Assembly: GCA_005116815.1 (NCBI GenBank)
Contig: SWDR01000022.1
Location: forward strand, 60,294 to 92,773
DNA: 32,480 nucleotides
Origin: Nitrospira sp.
GTDB taxonomy: Bacteria; Nitrospirota; Nitrospiria; Nitrospirales; Nitrospiraceae
Direction: 5' to 3'
Positions 23,425 to 32,480 of the stretch are shown here, in pieces. The stretch's first letter is position 1. Each line of letters begins with the position of its first letter. The translations under genes and the position numbers were made by a program. The notes under the pieces were generated by a model, which was not told the origin of the DNA, made no database searches, and saw only the letters and a program-made list of their open reading frames with translations.

Positions 23425-24066
23425 ATGTCCTATATCGCTAAAGTGAAAATCTGTGGCATCACCAGCGCTGAGGACGCGAGAGTTGCGGTCGAGGCCGGTG
23501 CCGACGCCCTCGGCTTCATTTTTTATCGGAAGAGTCCTCGATACATCGAGCCTGCGGTGGCCCGGCACATCATTATGAATCTGCCTCCCTTGGTGACCCC
23601 GGTGGGGGTCTTCGTCAATGAAGAGCAATCGGTTGTTAGGAATTTGATGGATGACTGTGGACTTTCGCTCGCCCAGTTGCACGGCAGCGAATCTGCGGCC
23701 TATTGCCAGGAGTTAGGCCGTCCGATCCTCAAAGCTCTCCGCGTGAAAGACCGAAGCGCATTTCTTGCGCTGGCGGAGTATCGTGGACGAGCCGGCGTTC
23801 GAGGGTTCGTGCTGGATGCCTTTTCCGATCAGGCCTATGGAGGCACCGGACAGGTGATCGATTGGGCCGTTGCCGCAGAGGCAGCCAAGGCCGCGAACAT
23901 TCTCCTGGCCGGAGGGCTCACTCCTGACAATGTCGGGAAGGCTATCCAGGCCGTGCAACCCTATGGCGTGGATGTCAGCAGCGGTGTGGAGCGTGAGCCC
24001 GGGAAGAAGGATCACGAGAAAGTGCGCGCATTCATTCGCGCTGCCAAGGTTGTCTCTCGATCATAG
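23425..24066 (+). CDS. trpF: Phosphoribosylanthranilate isomerase
   Basis: This 213-aa (beta/alpha)8 enzyme isomerises phosphoribosylanthranilate to CdRP, the step before TrpC. It starts with KVKICGIT, whose cysteine is the general base, and continues with [35 protein letters not shown] (catalytic aspartate) and GTGQVIDW. The phosphate-binding end is [11 protein letters not shown] and GVDVSSGVE. The start is ATG 23425, one base after the trpC stop, so translation is probably coupled. The gene is not fused to trpC as it is in E. coli. Confidence 0.95.
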   Translation: MSYIAKVKICGITSAEDARVAVEAGADALGFIFYRKSPRYIEPAVARHIIMNLPPLVTPVGVFVNEEQSVVRNLMDDCGLSLAQLHGSESAAYCQELGRPILKALRVKDRSAFLALAEYRGRAGVRGFVLDAFSDQAYGGTGQVIDWAVAAEAAKAANILLAGGLTPDNVGKAIQAVQPYGVDVSSGVEREPGKKDHEKVRAFIRAAKVVSRS

Positions 24067-24110
24067 CCCCGTTTATACTGAATCGACATCAAACGAATGT
24101 GAGGGTGACG

Positions 24111-25304
24111 ATGGGCGCAGTTCCCAATAAACAAGGCCGCTTCGGTGCCTACGGTGGACGGTATGTTCCTGAAACACTCATGCCCGCGTTGCTTGAGTTG
24201 GAGGAGGAATATGCCCGTGCGAAAAAAGACCGGCGCTTCCAGTCCGAGCTGGCCTATTATTTAAAACACTATGTCGGTCGACCCACCTCGCTCTACTTCG
24301 CGCAACGACTCACCAAGCGACTGGGTGGCGCGAAGATCTATTTGAAGCGTGAAGACCTCTGTCATACCGGCGCCCATAAGATTAATAACGCGATTGGCCA
24401 GGGGCTGCTGGCCCTGCGGATGAAGAAGCCGCGCATCATCGCTGAAACAGGGGCCGGGCAACATGGCGTGGCGACGGCAACCGTTGCGGCGATGTTCGGT
24501 CTGCAATGTGAAATCTATATGGGGACCGAGGACATGCAGCGCCAGGCGCTGAACGTGTTTCGGATGCGATTGCTCGGCTCGACCGTGACCGGCGTCGATG
24601 CCGGTAGCCGCACGCTGAAGGATGCGATCAGCGAAGCCATGCGGGATTGGACGACGAACATCCGCACGACGCACTATATTCTCGGTTCAGTGCTTGGGGC
24701 CCATCCCTATCCCATGATGATTCGGGACTTCCAAGCTATCATCGGGCGTGAAACCAGACGACAGATCCTGGCGGCAGAAGGCCGTTTGCCTGATTGCCTC
24801 ATTGCCTGTGTCGGCGGTGGTAGCAATGCCATGGGGCTCTTTTATGCATTTATCAAAGACAAGAAAGTAAAGATGATTGGCGTCGAAGCGGGCGGTCTGG
24901 GGGTCGCGAGCGGAAAACATGCTGCGCGTTTTGAGGGAGGCAAGCCTGGCGTCTTGCAAGGCACCATGACTTACCTGCTCCAGGATGAGGACGGACAAAT
25001 TAATCTGACGCATTCCGTGTCGGCCGGCTTGGATTATGCCGCGGTCGGTCCCGAACATAGTTATTTGCGTGATCAAGGTCGGGCCTCATACACGTCGGTG
25101 ACCGATGATGAAGCGATGGGGGCGTTCGACTTACTGGCGAGAGAAGAGGGGATCATGCCGGCTCTCGAAAGCGCTCATGCCATCGCCCACGCGGTGAAGG
25201 TGGCGCCCACGATGAAGAAGAGCCAGATCCTGGTCGTGAATCTCTCCGGTCGTGGTGATAAGGATGTGCAACAGGTCGCGAAGATGCGAGGAATCACGTT
25301 ATGA
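24111..25304 (+). CDS. trpB: Tryptophan synthase beta chain
   Basis: This 397-aa PLP enzyme condenses indole with serine to give tryptophan. PLP binds to K90 in [10 protein letters not shown], and the phosphate loop is GGGSNAMG. Landmarks [40 protein letters not shown] and [12 protein letters not shown] mark the TrpB1 type that works with TrpA. ATG 24111 gives the usual length and has GAGG six bases upstream; the frame is open from GTG 24099. The stop overlaps the trpA start by four bases (ATGA), which favours equal amounts of the two chains. Confidence 0.97.
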   Translation: MGAVPNKQGRFGAYGGRYVPETLMPALLELEEEYARAKKDRRFQSELAYYLKHYVGRPTSLYFAQRLTKRLGGAKIYLKREDLCHTGAHKINNAIGQGLLALRMKKPRIIAETGAGQHGVATATVAAMFGLQCEIYMGTEDMQRQALNVFRMRLLGSTVTGVDAGSRTLKDAISEAMRDWTTNIRTTHYILGSVLGAHPYPMMIRDFQAIIGRETRRQILAAEGRLPDCLIACVGGGSNAMGLFYAFIKDKKVKMIGVEAGGLGVASGKHAARFEGGKPGVLQGTMTYLLQDEDGQINLTHSVSAGLDYAAVGPEHSYLRDQGRASYTSVTDDEAMGAFDLLAREEGIMPALESAHAIAHAVKVAPTMKKSQILVVNLSGRGDKDVQQVAKMRGITL

Positions 25305-26119
25305 CATCGAGACTGGACCGAACCTTTGCGCAACTTCGGCAGAAGGGGGAGCAGGCCCTCATTGCCTATGTGATGGCAGGCGACCCTTCACTGGAAGTGA
25401 CAGAACAACTGGTCGTGGAGTTAGAACGTGCCGGAGCCGACATCATCGAGCTGGGTGTTCCATTTTCAGACCCGATCGCCGATGGTCCCGTGATACAGCA
25501 GGCAGCGGAGCGAGCGTTGCGCAGCGGGACGTCGCTCCGCAAGATCCTTCCCATGGTGACCAGACTGAGGACGAAGACTCAGATTCCATTGGTATTGATG
25601 GCCTACTACAACAATATCCATGCATTCGGTCCTGAGTGGTTTTGCCATGAGGCGGTCCAGGCCGGTGTCGATGGGCTGATTGTCCCGGATATGCCGCCGG
25701 ATGAAGCTGGTCCCCTCAAAGGCCCTGCTGCAGCGGCAGGGCTTCAATTGATTTTTCTCCTTGCGCCCACGAGTACGGCTGATAGAAGAAAATTCGTGGC
25801 GCGCCAATCACAAGGCTTCGTGTATTACGTGTCGCTCACAGGGATCACCGGCGCGAAACTGCTGAACGTGGCCGATGTGGGCAAGAATGTCGAGAAGATC
25901 AGGAAGGTGACGCAGGTGCCGGTGGCGGTCGGTTTTGGGGTTGCGACACCGGAGGATGCGGCCAACGTGGCAGCCATTGCAGACGGTGTCATTGTCGGCA
26001 GCGCCATCGTGAAGCAGATTGCCGCGCACCAGCAGAAGCCGGATATGGTCAAGCAGGTCGCAGAGTTTGTCCGCTCATTGAAAACAGCGATGAACGCATC
26101 GCTGGCTAAGGTCCGCTAG
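25301..26119 (+). CDS. trpA: Tryptophan synthase alpha chain
   Basis: This 272-aa (beta/alpha)8 protein splits indole-3-glycerol phosphate and passes indole through a tunnel to TrpB. The catalytic acids are E50 in [11 protein letters not shown] and D61 in IADGP. Also seen are [37 protein letters not shown] and the phosphate-binding [11 protein letters not shown] and GVIVGSAIV. It closes the operon; the next gene is on the opposite strand, and I see no convincing terminator in the 110 bp between. Confidence 0.97.
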   Translation: MTSRLDRTFAQLRQKGEQALIAYVMAGDPSLEVTEQLVVELERAGADIIELGVPFSDPIADGPVIQQAAERALRSGTSLRKILPMVTRLRTKTQIPLVLMAYYNNIHAFGPEWFCHEAVQAGVDGLIVPDMPPDEAGPLKGPAAAAGLQLIFLLAPTSTADRRKFVARQSQGFVYYVSLTGITGAKLLNVADVGKNVEKIRKVTQVPVAVGFGVATPEDAANVAAIADGVIVGSAIVKQIAAHQQKPDMVKQVAEFVRSLKTAMNASLAKVR

Positions 26120-26229
26120 TCGTCGATTCTACTCACTCCGTATGGAAAGGCCCGCATCGGCGCTCCTCCATCCCTGATGGCCTGTCAGACGCTTCAACTG
26201 TGATAGGAAGAATTCAGGCGGGGCTGGAC

Positions 26230-26838
26230 CTATCGTTTCGTTTGGGGAGGCATGGCCTTAATCATCTCTGCTGCCAGCTCTTTCGCAATATCTTTTAAGT
26301 TCGGCCGGTAGAACATATAGCTGCTCGACCGTTCATGGCGCGCCTTCCAGACGGTGGTGCCGGTTGTGGCATCGACGAGACGAATGCTCAGGCCCACTCG
26401 CCCGACGTTATCGCCTTCCTTGCGCATGTATTCCCAGGAGTTCACTCGAACGACCAAGAAGGAGTCCACGTTCATCGCCTTGCCCAGCTTCAGCGCCGAG
26501 TCCTTGTCGGACTGGCCGGTCATTTCCAAACGCGAAAAGTAGAACACCAGCGCATCGAACGCTTCCTTGGAAGACTGGAAGATATCCGTCACATTCTCCG
26601 GAGACACGACGCGCTCGATATTGGCGACTTTATTCAAAGCGCTGGATAAGACTTCTTGAATATCCTCGCGAGCGCTGTCGTATTGGCTGGCCATGGGAGG
26701 GAGCACCGCGATGGCTTGAGGCCGGAACATTCGCGCCCCTGGCCCTTCCCAGACTTCCTGTAAGCCGCCACAGCCGGCGATGAGAAGCGGAAGTACAGAG
26801 AGGAGGATGGCACGTCGTAAGTGATGCAGCATGGACAT
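26230..26838 (-). CDS. Lipoprotein of unknown function, CsgG/LpoB-like arrangement
   Basis: This 202-aa lipoprotein has a lipobox LIAGC near residue 23. The mature domain starts with AIAVLPPMASQYDSAREDIQEVLSSALNK and continues with strands and helices ending in VGLSIRLVDATTGTTVWKARHE, followed by a last helix. This order (IAVLP strand, helix, then a paired strand for an attribute 'tied to a type of compound transport') recalls the N-terminal fold shared by CsgG, LpoB, TolB and GNA1162-like lipoproteins; the exact family is not certain. It lies 16 bp downstream of the beta-barrel gene and is probably co-transcribed with it, so the two may work together at the outer membrane. The first ATG (26838) is chosen; a second lies two codons later. 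Confidence 0.65.
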   Translation of the reverse strand: MSMLHHLRRAILLSVLPLLIAGCGGLQEVWEGPGARMFRPQAIAVLPPMASQYDSAREDIQEVLSSALNKVANIERVVSPENVTDIFQSSKEAFDALVFYFSRLEMTGQSDKDSALKLGKAMNVDSFLVVRVNSWEYMRKEGDNVGRVGLSIRLVDATTGTTVWKARHERSSSYMFYRPNLKDIAKELAAEMIKAMPPQTKR

Positions 26839-26854
26839 GGGTTCAGTATACCAT

Positions 26855-27979
26855 TTAGAACGTCAAAGAGAGAGAGCCGGAAACGAGGGCTCCCTTCTCG
26901 CGAAAATCATACCCGCCTCCGAGATCCATGCGAAAGGCAAAGATCCGTAGTCCCAGTCCAGCAGTGGGGGTAAAGGGAGTATTAGCATCTTTCATATTCT
27001 TGAACCCGCCAACCCGAAAAGAAAGAAACTCAGACAAAATGGTCTGTTCCGCACCAAGGCTTAAGACCTGACTCTTCACTCCTGGCACAAAGGTCTTATT
27101 CGCCATAGCATCGACATCCGCCGTTAAGGTAAGAGACGAGTAGGGGTTGATGGCCATACCGCTGCGAATTTGCGGTTCCAGCTTCAATTCTCCACCGCCA
27201 GCGGCATTGAACGTCGGTTGATTGATATCTTTCGCTACCACGGCAAACCGAAGCCAGGAGGAGGGGCGGTAGATGGCACCTATATCGATGCCAAAAGCTG
27301 TCGAAAGTGTGGACTTTCCAAAGTTGTCTCTGATCGATACGTCGCTTCCTCCGGTGAGCGCCGTACTCCCATTGTAGGAGGCGCCTTGGATGATTTTCCC
27401 TGTCACGCCGATTGAGAATGTCTTGTCTGAGAACGCATAGGCGTACGAGAAAGCGGCCTGACGGGCTTCGAGCAAGCGTATTGCCATTGCACCCGTAATG
27501 GCTGTGCCGGACACTTGAACCGGATTGAGGACAAAGCCCCCTCCGGTTGCGACATCTGACACGTTAAACCCGAACGCATGTTCACCCAAGTGACCTTTGA
27601 CGTACAGACCGGCTGACCCATTCAACGACACTGTTGCGCCTGGGCGATTAATTCGCTTGGCAATGTCTTGTGCCTTATCTTGATTCGTTTGAGAGTTGTC
27701 GGACGTATTGAACTTCTCTAGGTCGTGAATGGCATCAGCAATGCCGAGACGATCGATCACCTGAACTCCGCCGACAATCCTGATATCCACGGTCTGCGTC
27801 ATGGCCAAGCCGGCCGGGTTCCAATAAGTAGCCAAGGCATCGGTCGTGACCGCGACACCAGCGCCACCCATACCCATGGCGCGAGGACCCACCGTGACGA
27901 ATTCCACCGCATATGTTTGTGCGGGAATCGCCAAGACCATCAGAGTCGCAATGGTGTACAGCAACCGCAAATAGATCAT
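26855..27979 (-). CDS. Outer-membrane beta-barrel protein, TraF-like (PF13729 type) family
   Basis: This 374-aa protein has a signal peptide (cleavage near TYA-VEF), and then the motif GPRAMGMGGAGVAVTTDALATYWNPAGLA, which is typical of FadL/PorV-like and 'conjugal transfer TraF' annotated barrels. Alternating strands fill the rest, and the protein ends in Phe (SLSLTF), an outer-membrane insertion signal. Despite the database name TraF, no conjugation gene is near, and transport or a scaffold role in the outer membrane is more likely. A short helical stretch rich in Asn and Gln (DLEKFNTSDNSQTNQDKAQ) lies about residue 85-105. The lipoprotein gene follows 16 bp later. Confidence 0.78.
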   Translation of the reverse strand: MIYLRLLYTIATLMVLAIPAQTYAVEFVTVGPRAMGMGGAGVAVTTDALATYWNPAGLAMTQTVDIRIVGGVQVIDRLGIADAIHDLEKFNTSDNSQTNQDKAQDIAKRINRPGATVSLNGSAGLYVKGHLGEHAFGFNVSDVATGGGFVLNPVQVSGTAITGAMAIRLLEARQAAFSYAYAFSDKTFSIGVTGKIIQGASYNGSTALTGGSDVSIRDNFGKSTLSTAFGIDIGAIYRPSSWLRFAVVAKDINQPTFNAAGGGELKLEPQIRSGMAINPYSSLTLTADVDAMANKTFVPGVKSQVLSLGAEQTILSEFLSFRVGGFKNMKDANTPFTPTAGLGLRIFAFRMDLGGGYDFREKGALVSGSLSLTF

Positions 27980-28034
27980 TGAAATCCAATTCCAAGGAGT
28001 TGAGGTATTTTGCTGAGTCTATTGGATGAAACAG

Positions 28035-28057
28035 CTCTCGTCAAGGTGAGACGAGAG
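28035..28057 (-). terminator. Candidate terminator after lolD
   Basis: CTCTCGTC-aaggtga-GACGAGAG is a perfect hairpin with 8-bp arms and a 7-bp loop, 75 bp past the lolD stop. On the minus strand it is followed by TGTTTC, a weak T-run. It would separate the lol operon from the beta-barrel gene. Confidence 0.45.
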
Positions 28058-28132
28058 GACCCTCGCGAAGGTAAACGGGAGGATGGTGCTGTCTTGGGAG
28101 TAAGAGCGAAAAGATCAGATACTTTGGCGGTC

Positions 28133-28795
28133 TTAGACGATCTGGCCATCCTGCATCTGGATGATCCGGTCGGCCTGACCGGACAGCTTATCGTTATGGG
28201 TCACGATGACGAAGGTTGTTCCGCGGGCCTTGTTCAGTTCGCGCATCATCGCAAAGAGAGCGTCGCCCGTATGCGTATCCAGATTGCCGGTCGGTTCATC
28301 GGCCAGCACGAGATCCGGCTTCTGTAAGAGGGCCCGTGCCACCGCCACGCGTTGCTGTTCTCCACCGGACAACTCACCGGGCTTGTGATGTAGGCGTGAT
28401 CCCAGCCCGACTTCCTGTAACAAGGCGATGGCTTCCGGTTCGATATCTGCTTGTTGCCGTCGCTGGATCAGGGCCGGCATACAGGCATTCTCAAGTGCGG
28501 TGAACTCCGGCAGGAGGTGGTGAAACTGAAAGACGAACCCGATCCGCCGATTCCGAAATTCTGCCTGCTCATTTTCCGACATCTGAAACATATCCTGACC
28601 GTCGAAGTGGACCGTGCCTGTCGTGGGCCGATCGAGCATCCCGATAATATGGAGGAGCGTGCTTTTTCCGGCTCCCGACGCCCCGACGATCGAGACGAGT
28701 TCGCCTCGTCGAATGTCCAGGTTGATGCCTTTCAGCACCGTCAGCTCATTCCCGCCCATGACAAACGTTTTCGAGAGATTAGCGACATGAATCAT
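28133..28795 (-). CDS. lolD: Lipoprotein-releasing ABC transporter ATP-binding protein LolD
   Basis: This 220-aa ATPase powers release of lipoproteins from the inner membrane towards the LolA carrier. The Walker A is GASGAGKST (about residues 38-46), the Q-loop is FVFQFHHLLPEFTALEN, whose wording is typical of LolD, the signature is LSGGEQQR, and Walker B is LVLADEPTGNLD. The H-loop is IVTHN. It is 33 bp downstream of the membrane subunit gene on the same strand. ATG 28795 is the likely start; a GTG and a TTG lie two and three codons earlier, and none has a strong ribosome binding site. Confidence 0.92.
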   Translation of the reverse strand: MIHVANLSKTFVMGGNELTVLKGINLDIRRGELVSIVGASGAGKSTLLHIIGMLDRPTTGTVHFDGQDMFQMSENEQAEFRNRRIGFVFQFHHLLPEFTALENACMPALIQRRQQADIEPEAIALLQEVGLGSRLHHKPGELSGGEQQRVAVARALLQKPDLVLADEPTGNLDTHTGDALFAMMRELNKARGTTFVIVTHNDKLSGQADRIIQMQDGQIV

Positions 28796-28828
28796 AGACA
28801 CCAAGAGGGCTAAAGTGGTGAGACGAGT

Positions 28829-30109
28829 TTATTCATAACGCAGGGCCGCCACCGGCTCGAGTTTGGCTGCCTGACGAGAGGGGAGCAGCGTCGCGGCAAA
28901 ACTGATGAGGATCGCCGAGCCGGCAACCAGGAGCACATCGGAGGCCAGCACGTGCACGGGTATGCGTGAGATGTAATAAACCGTCGGGTCGAACGTCCAA
29001 AACGTTTGGATCAACCAGAGAAAGGCATACCCAAGCGGAATGCCGATGGCGGTGCCGGTCAGCCCGATGATCAGCCCGTTCAGCATGAAGATCCGGCGAA
29101 TACTTTTCTTCGTCGCACCCATCGCTTTCAAAATGGCGATCTCTTTTTGTTTTTCGGTCACGATCATCGTGAGGGTGCTGACGATGTTGAACGACGCCAC
29201 GATGGTGATCAGGACCAACAGGAGAAACATCATCGTCTTCTCAAGCTTCAAGGCAGAAAAGAGGTTGCGGTTCATCGCCATCCAGTCTCTCGCTCCGTAG
29301 GCGAATCCCAATGAATGTTCCACCGATCTGGCGGTTTCATCGGCGCGAAAGACGTCGGTCACCTTGATTTCGACGCCCGTGACCGACCCACTCATGTTGA
29401 AAAACTTCTGCGCCTCGGCGAGGTCGATGTAGGCCAGCGAGGAGTCGTATTCATACATGCCGGATTGAAAGATGCCGGCGACGGCGAAGGTCCGGATCTT
29501 CGGGACCATGCCGATAGCACTAATGGGGCCAGCAGGAGGGGAGACGACGTTCACCGTATCGCCCATAAAGGCGCCGAGCCGCAATGCGAGTTCTTTCCCC
29601 AGGATAATACCGGGCTTTTCCGTTTCGACCGGCGTTCCGGTTGGATCGTCAGCCGGTGGTTGTTTGATCTTGACCGGCTTTTGAAGATCGCTCAACTCGC
29701 CAGTCGAAAGATTCTTGGCCAGTTCCGTGACCTTCCCTTCCCGCTGGGGATCGATCCCCCTGATCACGACGCCTTGCACGCCGGATGGCGTGGTCAACAT
29801 GACTTGCTTCAGGATAAAAGGAGTTGCGGCGACCACATCCGGCACCTCCTGTACCTGTAGGGCGACCTTGTCGTAATCGGTCATCCCGTCTTTCATGCGG
29901 TCCTGCACGACGATATGGGCCGTCGTGCCGAGAATCTTCGCCTGGATGTCTTCTTTGAAGCCGGTCATGATGCCAACGGTGCCGATCAAGGCAGCCACGC
30001 CCAGCGTAATGCCCGCGATCGACACGAAGGTGTTGAGGGAAATCGTCCGATTGCGCCGTTTGGCCCGCAAGTAGCGGAGCCCGACAAAAATTTCGTATGG
30101 AACGGTCAT
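28829..30109 (-). CDS. lolC: Lipoprotein-releasing system transmembrane subunit, LolC/LolE family
   Basis: This 426-aa protein has one transmembrane helix near the N-terminus (about 25-48, [22 protein letters not shown]), a periplasmic domain of about 230 residues of the MacB type, and three helices at the C-terminal end (about 290-312, 340-365, 385-410). The coupling region is [23 protein letters not shown], typical of LolC/LolE. It pairs with LolD. Only one such gene is present here; E. coli has both LolC and LolE, while several phyla use a single homodimer-forming subunit (LolF-like), which may be so here. Its ATG overlaps the lysS stop by four bases (ATGA). Confidence 0.88.
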   Translation of the reverse strand: MTVPYEIFVGLRYLRAKRRNRTISLNTFVSIAGITLGVAALIGTVGIMTGFKEDIQAKILGTTAHIVVQDRMKDGMTDYDKVALQVQEVPDVVAATPFILKQVMLTTPSGVQGVVIRGIDPQREGKVTELAKNLSTGELSDLQKPVKIKQPPADDPTGTPVETEKPGIILGKELALRLGAFMGDTVNVVSPPAGPISAIGMVPKIRTFAVAGIFQSGMYEYDSSLAYIDLAEAQKFFNMSGSVTGVEIKVTDVFRADETARSVEHSLGFAYGARDWMAMNRNLFSALKLEKTMMFLLLVLITIVASFNIVSTLTMIVTEKQKEIAILKAMGATKKSIRRIFMLNGLIIGLTGTAIGIPLGYAFLWLIQTFWTFDPTVYYISRIPVHVLASDVLLVAGSAILISFAATLLPSRQAAKLEPVAALRYE

Positions 30110-31593
30110 TGTGATTTCTCAGGTCTCAATTGTGGAAAGAGGACGACATCGCGGATGGAGGCTTGGTTGGTCAAGAGCATGATTAAGCGGTCGATGCCGA
30201 TGCCTTCGCCGGCGGTCGGTGGCATGCCATACTCCAAGGCTCGCAGAAAGTCTTCGTCGACCAGATGGGCTTCTTCGTCGCCGGCTGCCCGTTGCGCCGC
30301 TTGCCCTTCAAATCGTGACCGTTGATCCAGGGGATCGTTCAACTCTGAAAACGCGTTGGCGATTTCCCGGCCTGCGATATAGAGCTCGAACCGGTCGGTC
30401 AGGGCCGGGTTCGAGTCTTTGCGTCTGGCGAGCGGAGAAATTTCGATCGGGTAGTCGGTGATGAACGTCGGCTGAATCAGGCTCGGTTCGACCGTTTCCT
30501 CGAACAGTTCATTCACGATGTTGAAGAGTGGCCATTTGGGATCGACCGCGACGCCCAGTTGTTTGGCCGCGGCAATCGCTTGATCCTTATCCTGCAGGAC
30601 GGAAGGAGCCAGGTTGTTCACTTCCAGGATCGACTGATGATAGGACCAGCGCCGCCACGGAGCCGTGAGCGTGATCTGTTTGCCCTGATAATCGATCACC
30701 GTGGTACCGAGGACCTGTTGTGCCAGGGAGGAGATGAGTTCTTCCGTGAGGATGATCAAATCTTGATAGTCGGCATAGGCCATATAGAACTCGAGCATCG
30801 TGAATTCAGGGTTATGAATCGTCGAGATGCCTTCGTTCCGGAAATTCCGATTGATTTCGAACACACGGGGAAAGCCGCCGACGATCAGCCGCTTTAAATA
30901 GAGTTCCGGTGCGATGCGGAGATAGAGATCGACCCCGAGAGCATTATGGTGCGTGACGAAGGGTTTGGCCGCCGCACCTCCTGGAATCGGATGCATCATC
31001 GGCGTTTCGACCTCGAGGAATCCTCGTTCGATCAAGAAGGTGCGAATGCCTGCGATGATTCGGCTGCGCGTGGCGAAGATGCCATGGACCTCGGGATTGG
31101 AGATCAAGTCGACATAACGCTGCCGATAGCGGGTCTCCACATCCGTCAAGCCATGCCACTTTTCCGGAAGCGGTCTGAGGGCCTTGCTCAAGAAGGTCAG
31201 CTGGGTAACCTCGACCGTAAACTCATCGGTCTTGGTGCGAAAGAGGAGTCCGGTTACACCGATCCAATCGCCCAGGTCCAGCTGCTCGGCGACACGATAG
31301 GCTTGTTCCGTGAGGTGGTCCTTCTTGAGATAGACTTGCAGCCGGTCCGATCCATCCTGCAGAACCGCGAAGCCTGCCTTGCCGAAGCGCCGCAGTGCGA
31401 CGATCCGTCCCGCAAAGGTGCAGGAAATTTTTTCTTCTTCCAGGACTTCTTTGGTCTTTTCCGAGTGGAGCTTGATCAGCTGGCCTGCACGATCCTTCAC
31501 TTCGAATCGCGTTCCGTAGGGAGCCACGCCTGCCTCACGCAGGACATCGAGCTTCTTGATCCGTTGCTGCTGCTGTTCGTTCAGTTCGTCCAT
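30106..31593 (-). CDS. lysS: Lysyl-tRNA synthetase, class II
   Basis: This 495-aa enzyme charges tRNA-Lys with lysine. The N-terminal anticodon-binding OB fold (about 50-150: [21 protein letters not shown]) is followed by the class II catalytic domain: motif 1 with [17 protein letters not shown], motif 2 with [20 protein letters not shown] and motif 3 with [15 protein letters not shown] near the C-terminus. The wording is that of bacterial LysS. ATG 31593 has AAGGT upstream and lies 31 bp after prfB; the stop overlaps lolC by four bases. The prfB-lysS pair is widespread. Confidence 0.97.
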   Translation of the reverse strand: MDELNEQQQQRIKKLDVLREAGVAPYGTRFEVKDRAGQLIKLHSEKTKEVLEEEKISCTFAGRIVALRRFGKAGFAVLQDGSDRLQVYLKKDHLTEQAYRVAEQLDLGDWIGVTGLLFRTKTDEFTVEVTQLTFLSKALRPLPEKWHGLTDVETRYRQRYVDLISNPEVHGIFATRSRIIAGIRTFLIERGFLEVETPMMHPIPGGAAAKPFVTHHNALGVDLYLRIAPELYLKRLIVGGFPRVFEINRNFRNEGISTIHNPEFTMLEFYMAYADYQDLIILTEELISSLAQQVLGTTVIDYQGKQITLTAPWRRWSYHQSILEVNNLAPSVLQDKDQAIAAAKQLGVAVDPKWPLFNIVNELFEETVEPSLIQPTFITDYPIEISPLARRKDSNPALTDRFELYIAGREIANAFSELNDPLDQRSRFEGQAAQRAAGDEEAHLVDEDFLRALEYGMPPTAGEGIGIDRLIMLLTNQASIRDVVLFPQLRPEKSQ

Positions 31594-31624
31594 GATCTGT
31601 ACCTTTACCAGTTCGTATGCGTCG

Positions 31625-32480
31625 TCAGTTTTCGAACTCGTCGATGCCGGACTGCTGATAGCTGAGTGCGGTTTTCCCGAGCTGTTTCATCTTTAAGTAG
31701 GCCTCGATGAAGCCATCCAGATCCCCATCCATGACGGCGGCGACCTGGCCCACTTCATGACCGGTCCGGTGGTCTTTCACCATTTGATAGGGCTGGAACA
31801 CGTACGAGCGAATTTGGCTGCCCCAAGCAATGTCTTTTTTCTCGCCCACGATGGCGTTGAATTCCGCCTCTTTTTTCTTCAGTTCCAGTTCGTAGAGACG
31901 GGCCTTCAAGACCTTCATCGCGCCATTGCGGTTCTGGAGCTGCGATCGTTCGTTCTGACATTGCACGACGATCCCGGTCGGCAGGTGGGTCATACGAATG
32001 GCGGTCTCGACCTTATTCACATTCTGGCCACCGGCGCCGCCCGCCCGAAAGGTATCGATTCTGAGGTCTTTATCTTCGATGACGAGGTCGATCTCTTCGT
32101 CCACCTCAGGATAGACGAATACCGAGGCAAAAGAGGTATGCCGGCGCTTGTTGGCATCGAAGGGCGAGATGCGAACCAACCGATGGACGCCGGCCTCAGC
32201 CTTGAGATAGCCATAAGCATAGGGCCCCGTTACGGACAGGGTCACGCTTTTTACTCCGGCTTCTTCTCCAGGAATCAAGTCCAACGTCTCGATCTTGAAC
32301 TTCTTGCTCTCGGCCCAACGGACATACATGCGGAGCAGCATCTGCGCCCAGTCTTGCGATTCCGTCCCGCCGGCACCGGGATGAATCGCCACAATTGCAT
32401 TGTTGGCATCAAGTTCGCCGGACAAAAGAAGTTCAAGCCGCAGGGCGGCGAGCTTCGGCTCGAAGTGGTCGAGTTCGGCT
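31625..32480 (-). CDS. prfB: Peptide chain release factor 2, 5' end outside window
   Basis: About 284 C-terminal residues are visible. Release factor 2 recognises UAA and UGA stop codons and frees the finished protein. The GGQ motif ([18 protein letters not shown]) is present, and the stop-codon recognition motif is SPF ([16 protein letters not shown]), which is that of RF2 and not the PxT of RF1. The [22 protein letters not shown] segment confirms the family. The translation continues to the window edge as ...[19 protein letters not shown]2 genes of many bacteria carry a programmed frameshift near codon 25; that part lies outside. The gene heads the prfB-lysS-lolC-lolD series. Confidence 0.95.
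   Translation of the reverse strand, partial: AELDHFEPKLAALRLELLLSGELDANNAIVAIHPGAGGTESQDWAQMLLRMYVRWAESKKFKIETLDLIPGEEAGVKSVTLSVTGPYAYGYLKAEAGVHRLVRISPFDANKRRHTSFASVFVYPEVDEEIDLVIEDKDLRIDTFRAGGAGGQNVNKVETAIRMTHLPTGIVVQCQNERSQLQNRNGAMKVLKARLYELELKKKEAEFNAIVGEKKDIAWGSQIRSYVFQPYQMVKDHRTGHEVGQVAAVMDGDLDGFIEAYLKMKQLGKTALSYQQSGIDEFEN

Noticed and set aside
26855-27979. Evidence for a conjugative element from a TraF-like protein
   Set aside because: The TraF name is shared by a broad family of outer-membrane barrels; no other transfer, relaxase or integrase gene is in the window.
1-32480. tRNA or rRNA genes, CRISPR arrays, insertion sequences, prophage genes
   Set aside because: I saw no T-loop-like GTTCGAATC run in gaps, no regularly spaced repeats and no transposase, integrase or phage protein. 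This was by eye only.

Overview
The window is a typical chromosomal stretch of a Gram-negative bacterium with an outer membrane: Lol lipoprotein-export genes, several lipoproteins, an outer-membrane beta-barrel protein, RlpA and AmpG. Protein wording throughout (class II NrdJ with a long Cys-rich tail, the short MutY-like glycosylase, a LysM lipoprotein directly before trpE, a single LolC/E subunit) reminds me most of Nitrospira (Nitrospirota). That placement is inference from memory; no marker gene in the window proves it. I see no tRNA, rRNA, CRISPR, insertion sequence or phage gene.

Layout. 1-1079 (-): 23S rRNA methyltransferase of the RlmL type, cut by the window edge, divergent from a zinc-ribbon Nudix hydrolase (1109-1648). 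1759-2544 (-): a compact three-gene unit of antitoxin, RelE-like toxin and a cysteine-free A-type (IscA/HesB-like) protein overlapping the toxin by ATGA. Then a PilZ protein (-) and a secreted SlyD-like FKBP isomerase (+). 3920-5776 (+): a short MutY-like glycosylase, a MutT-like Nudix enzyme and a PolB-type 3'-5' exonuclease, closely spaced. 5783-6905 (-): a lipoprotein preceded by a 43-aa membrane miniprotein. miaB (-), an exported unknown protein (+), AmpG (+), a small membrane protein (-) and a DUF4359-like protein (+) follow.

11836-17356 (+): nrdJ (B12-dependent ribonucleotide reductase), two unknown proteins, a double-ACT protein and an RlpA lipoprotein. Upstream of nrdJ are a perfect DnaA-box word, an inverted partner and a possible NrdR box over a promoter. 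17640-18515 holds the most striking feature: the first ~150 codons of a CNNM/HlyC-type transporter gene and the first ~140 codons of ligA are joined tail to tail, both missing everything downstream. 18737-26119 (+): a LysM lipoprotein followed by a complete tryptophan operon trpEGDCFBA, which converts chorismate to tryptophan.

26230-32480 (-): an outer-membrane beta-barrel protein with a lipoprotein, and upstream of these prfB, lysS, lolC/E and lolD in one direction, coupling translation genes with lipoprotein release from the inner membrane.

Most of the window is ordinary housekeeping. The parts worth a second look are the ligA/CNNM junction, the toxin-antitoxin unit with the cysteine-free A-type protein, the divergent MutY with its MutT neighbour, the nrdJ control region, and several small or unassigned genes.
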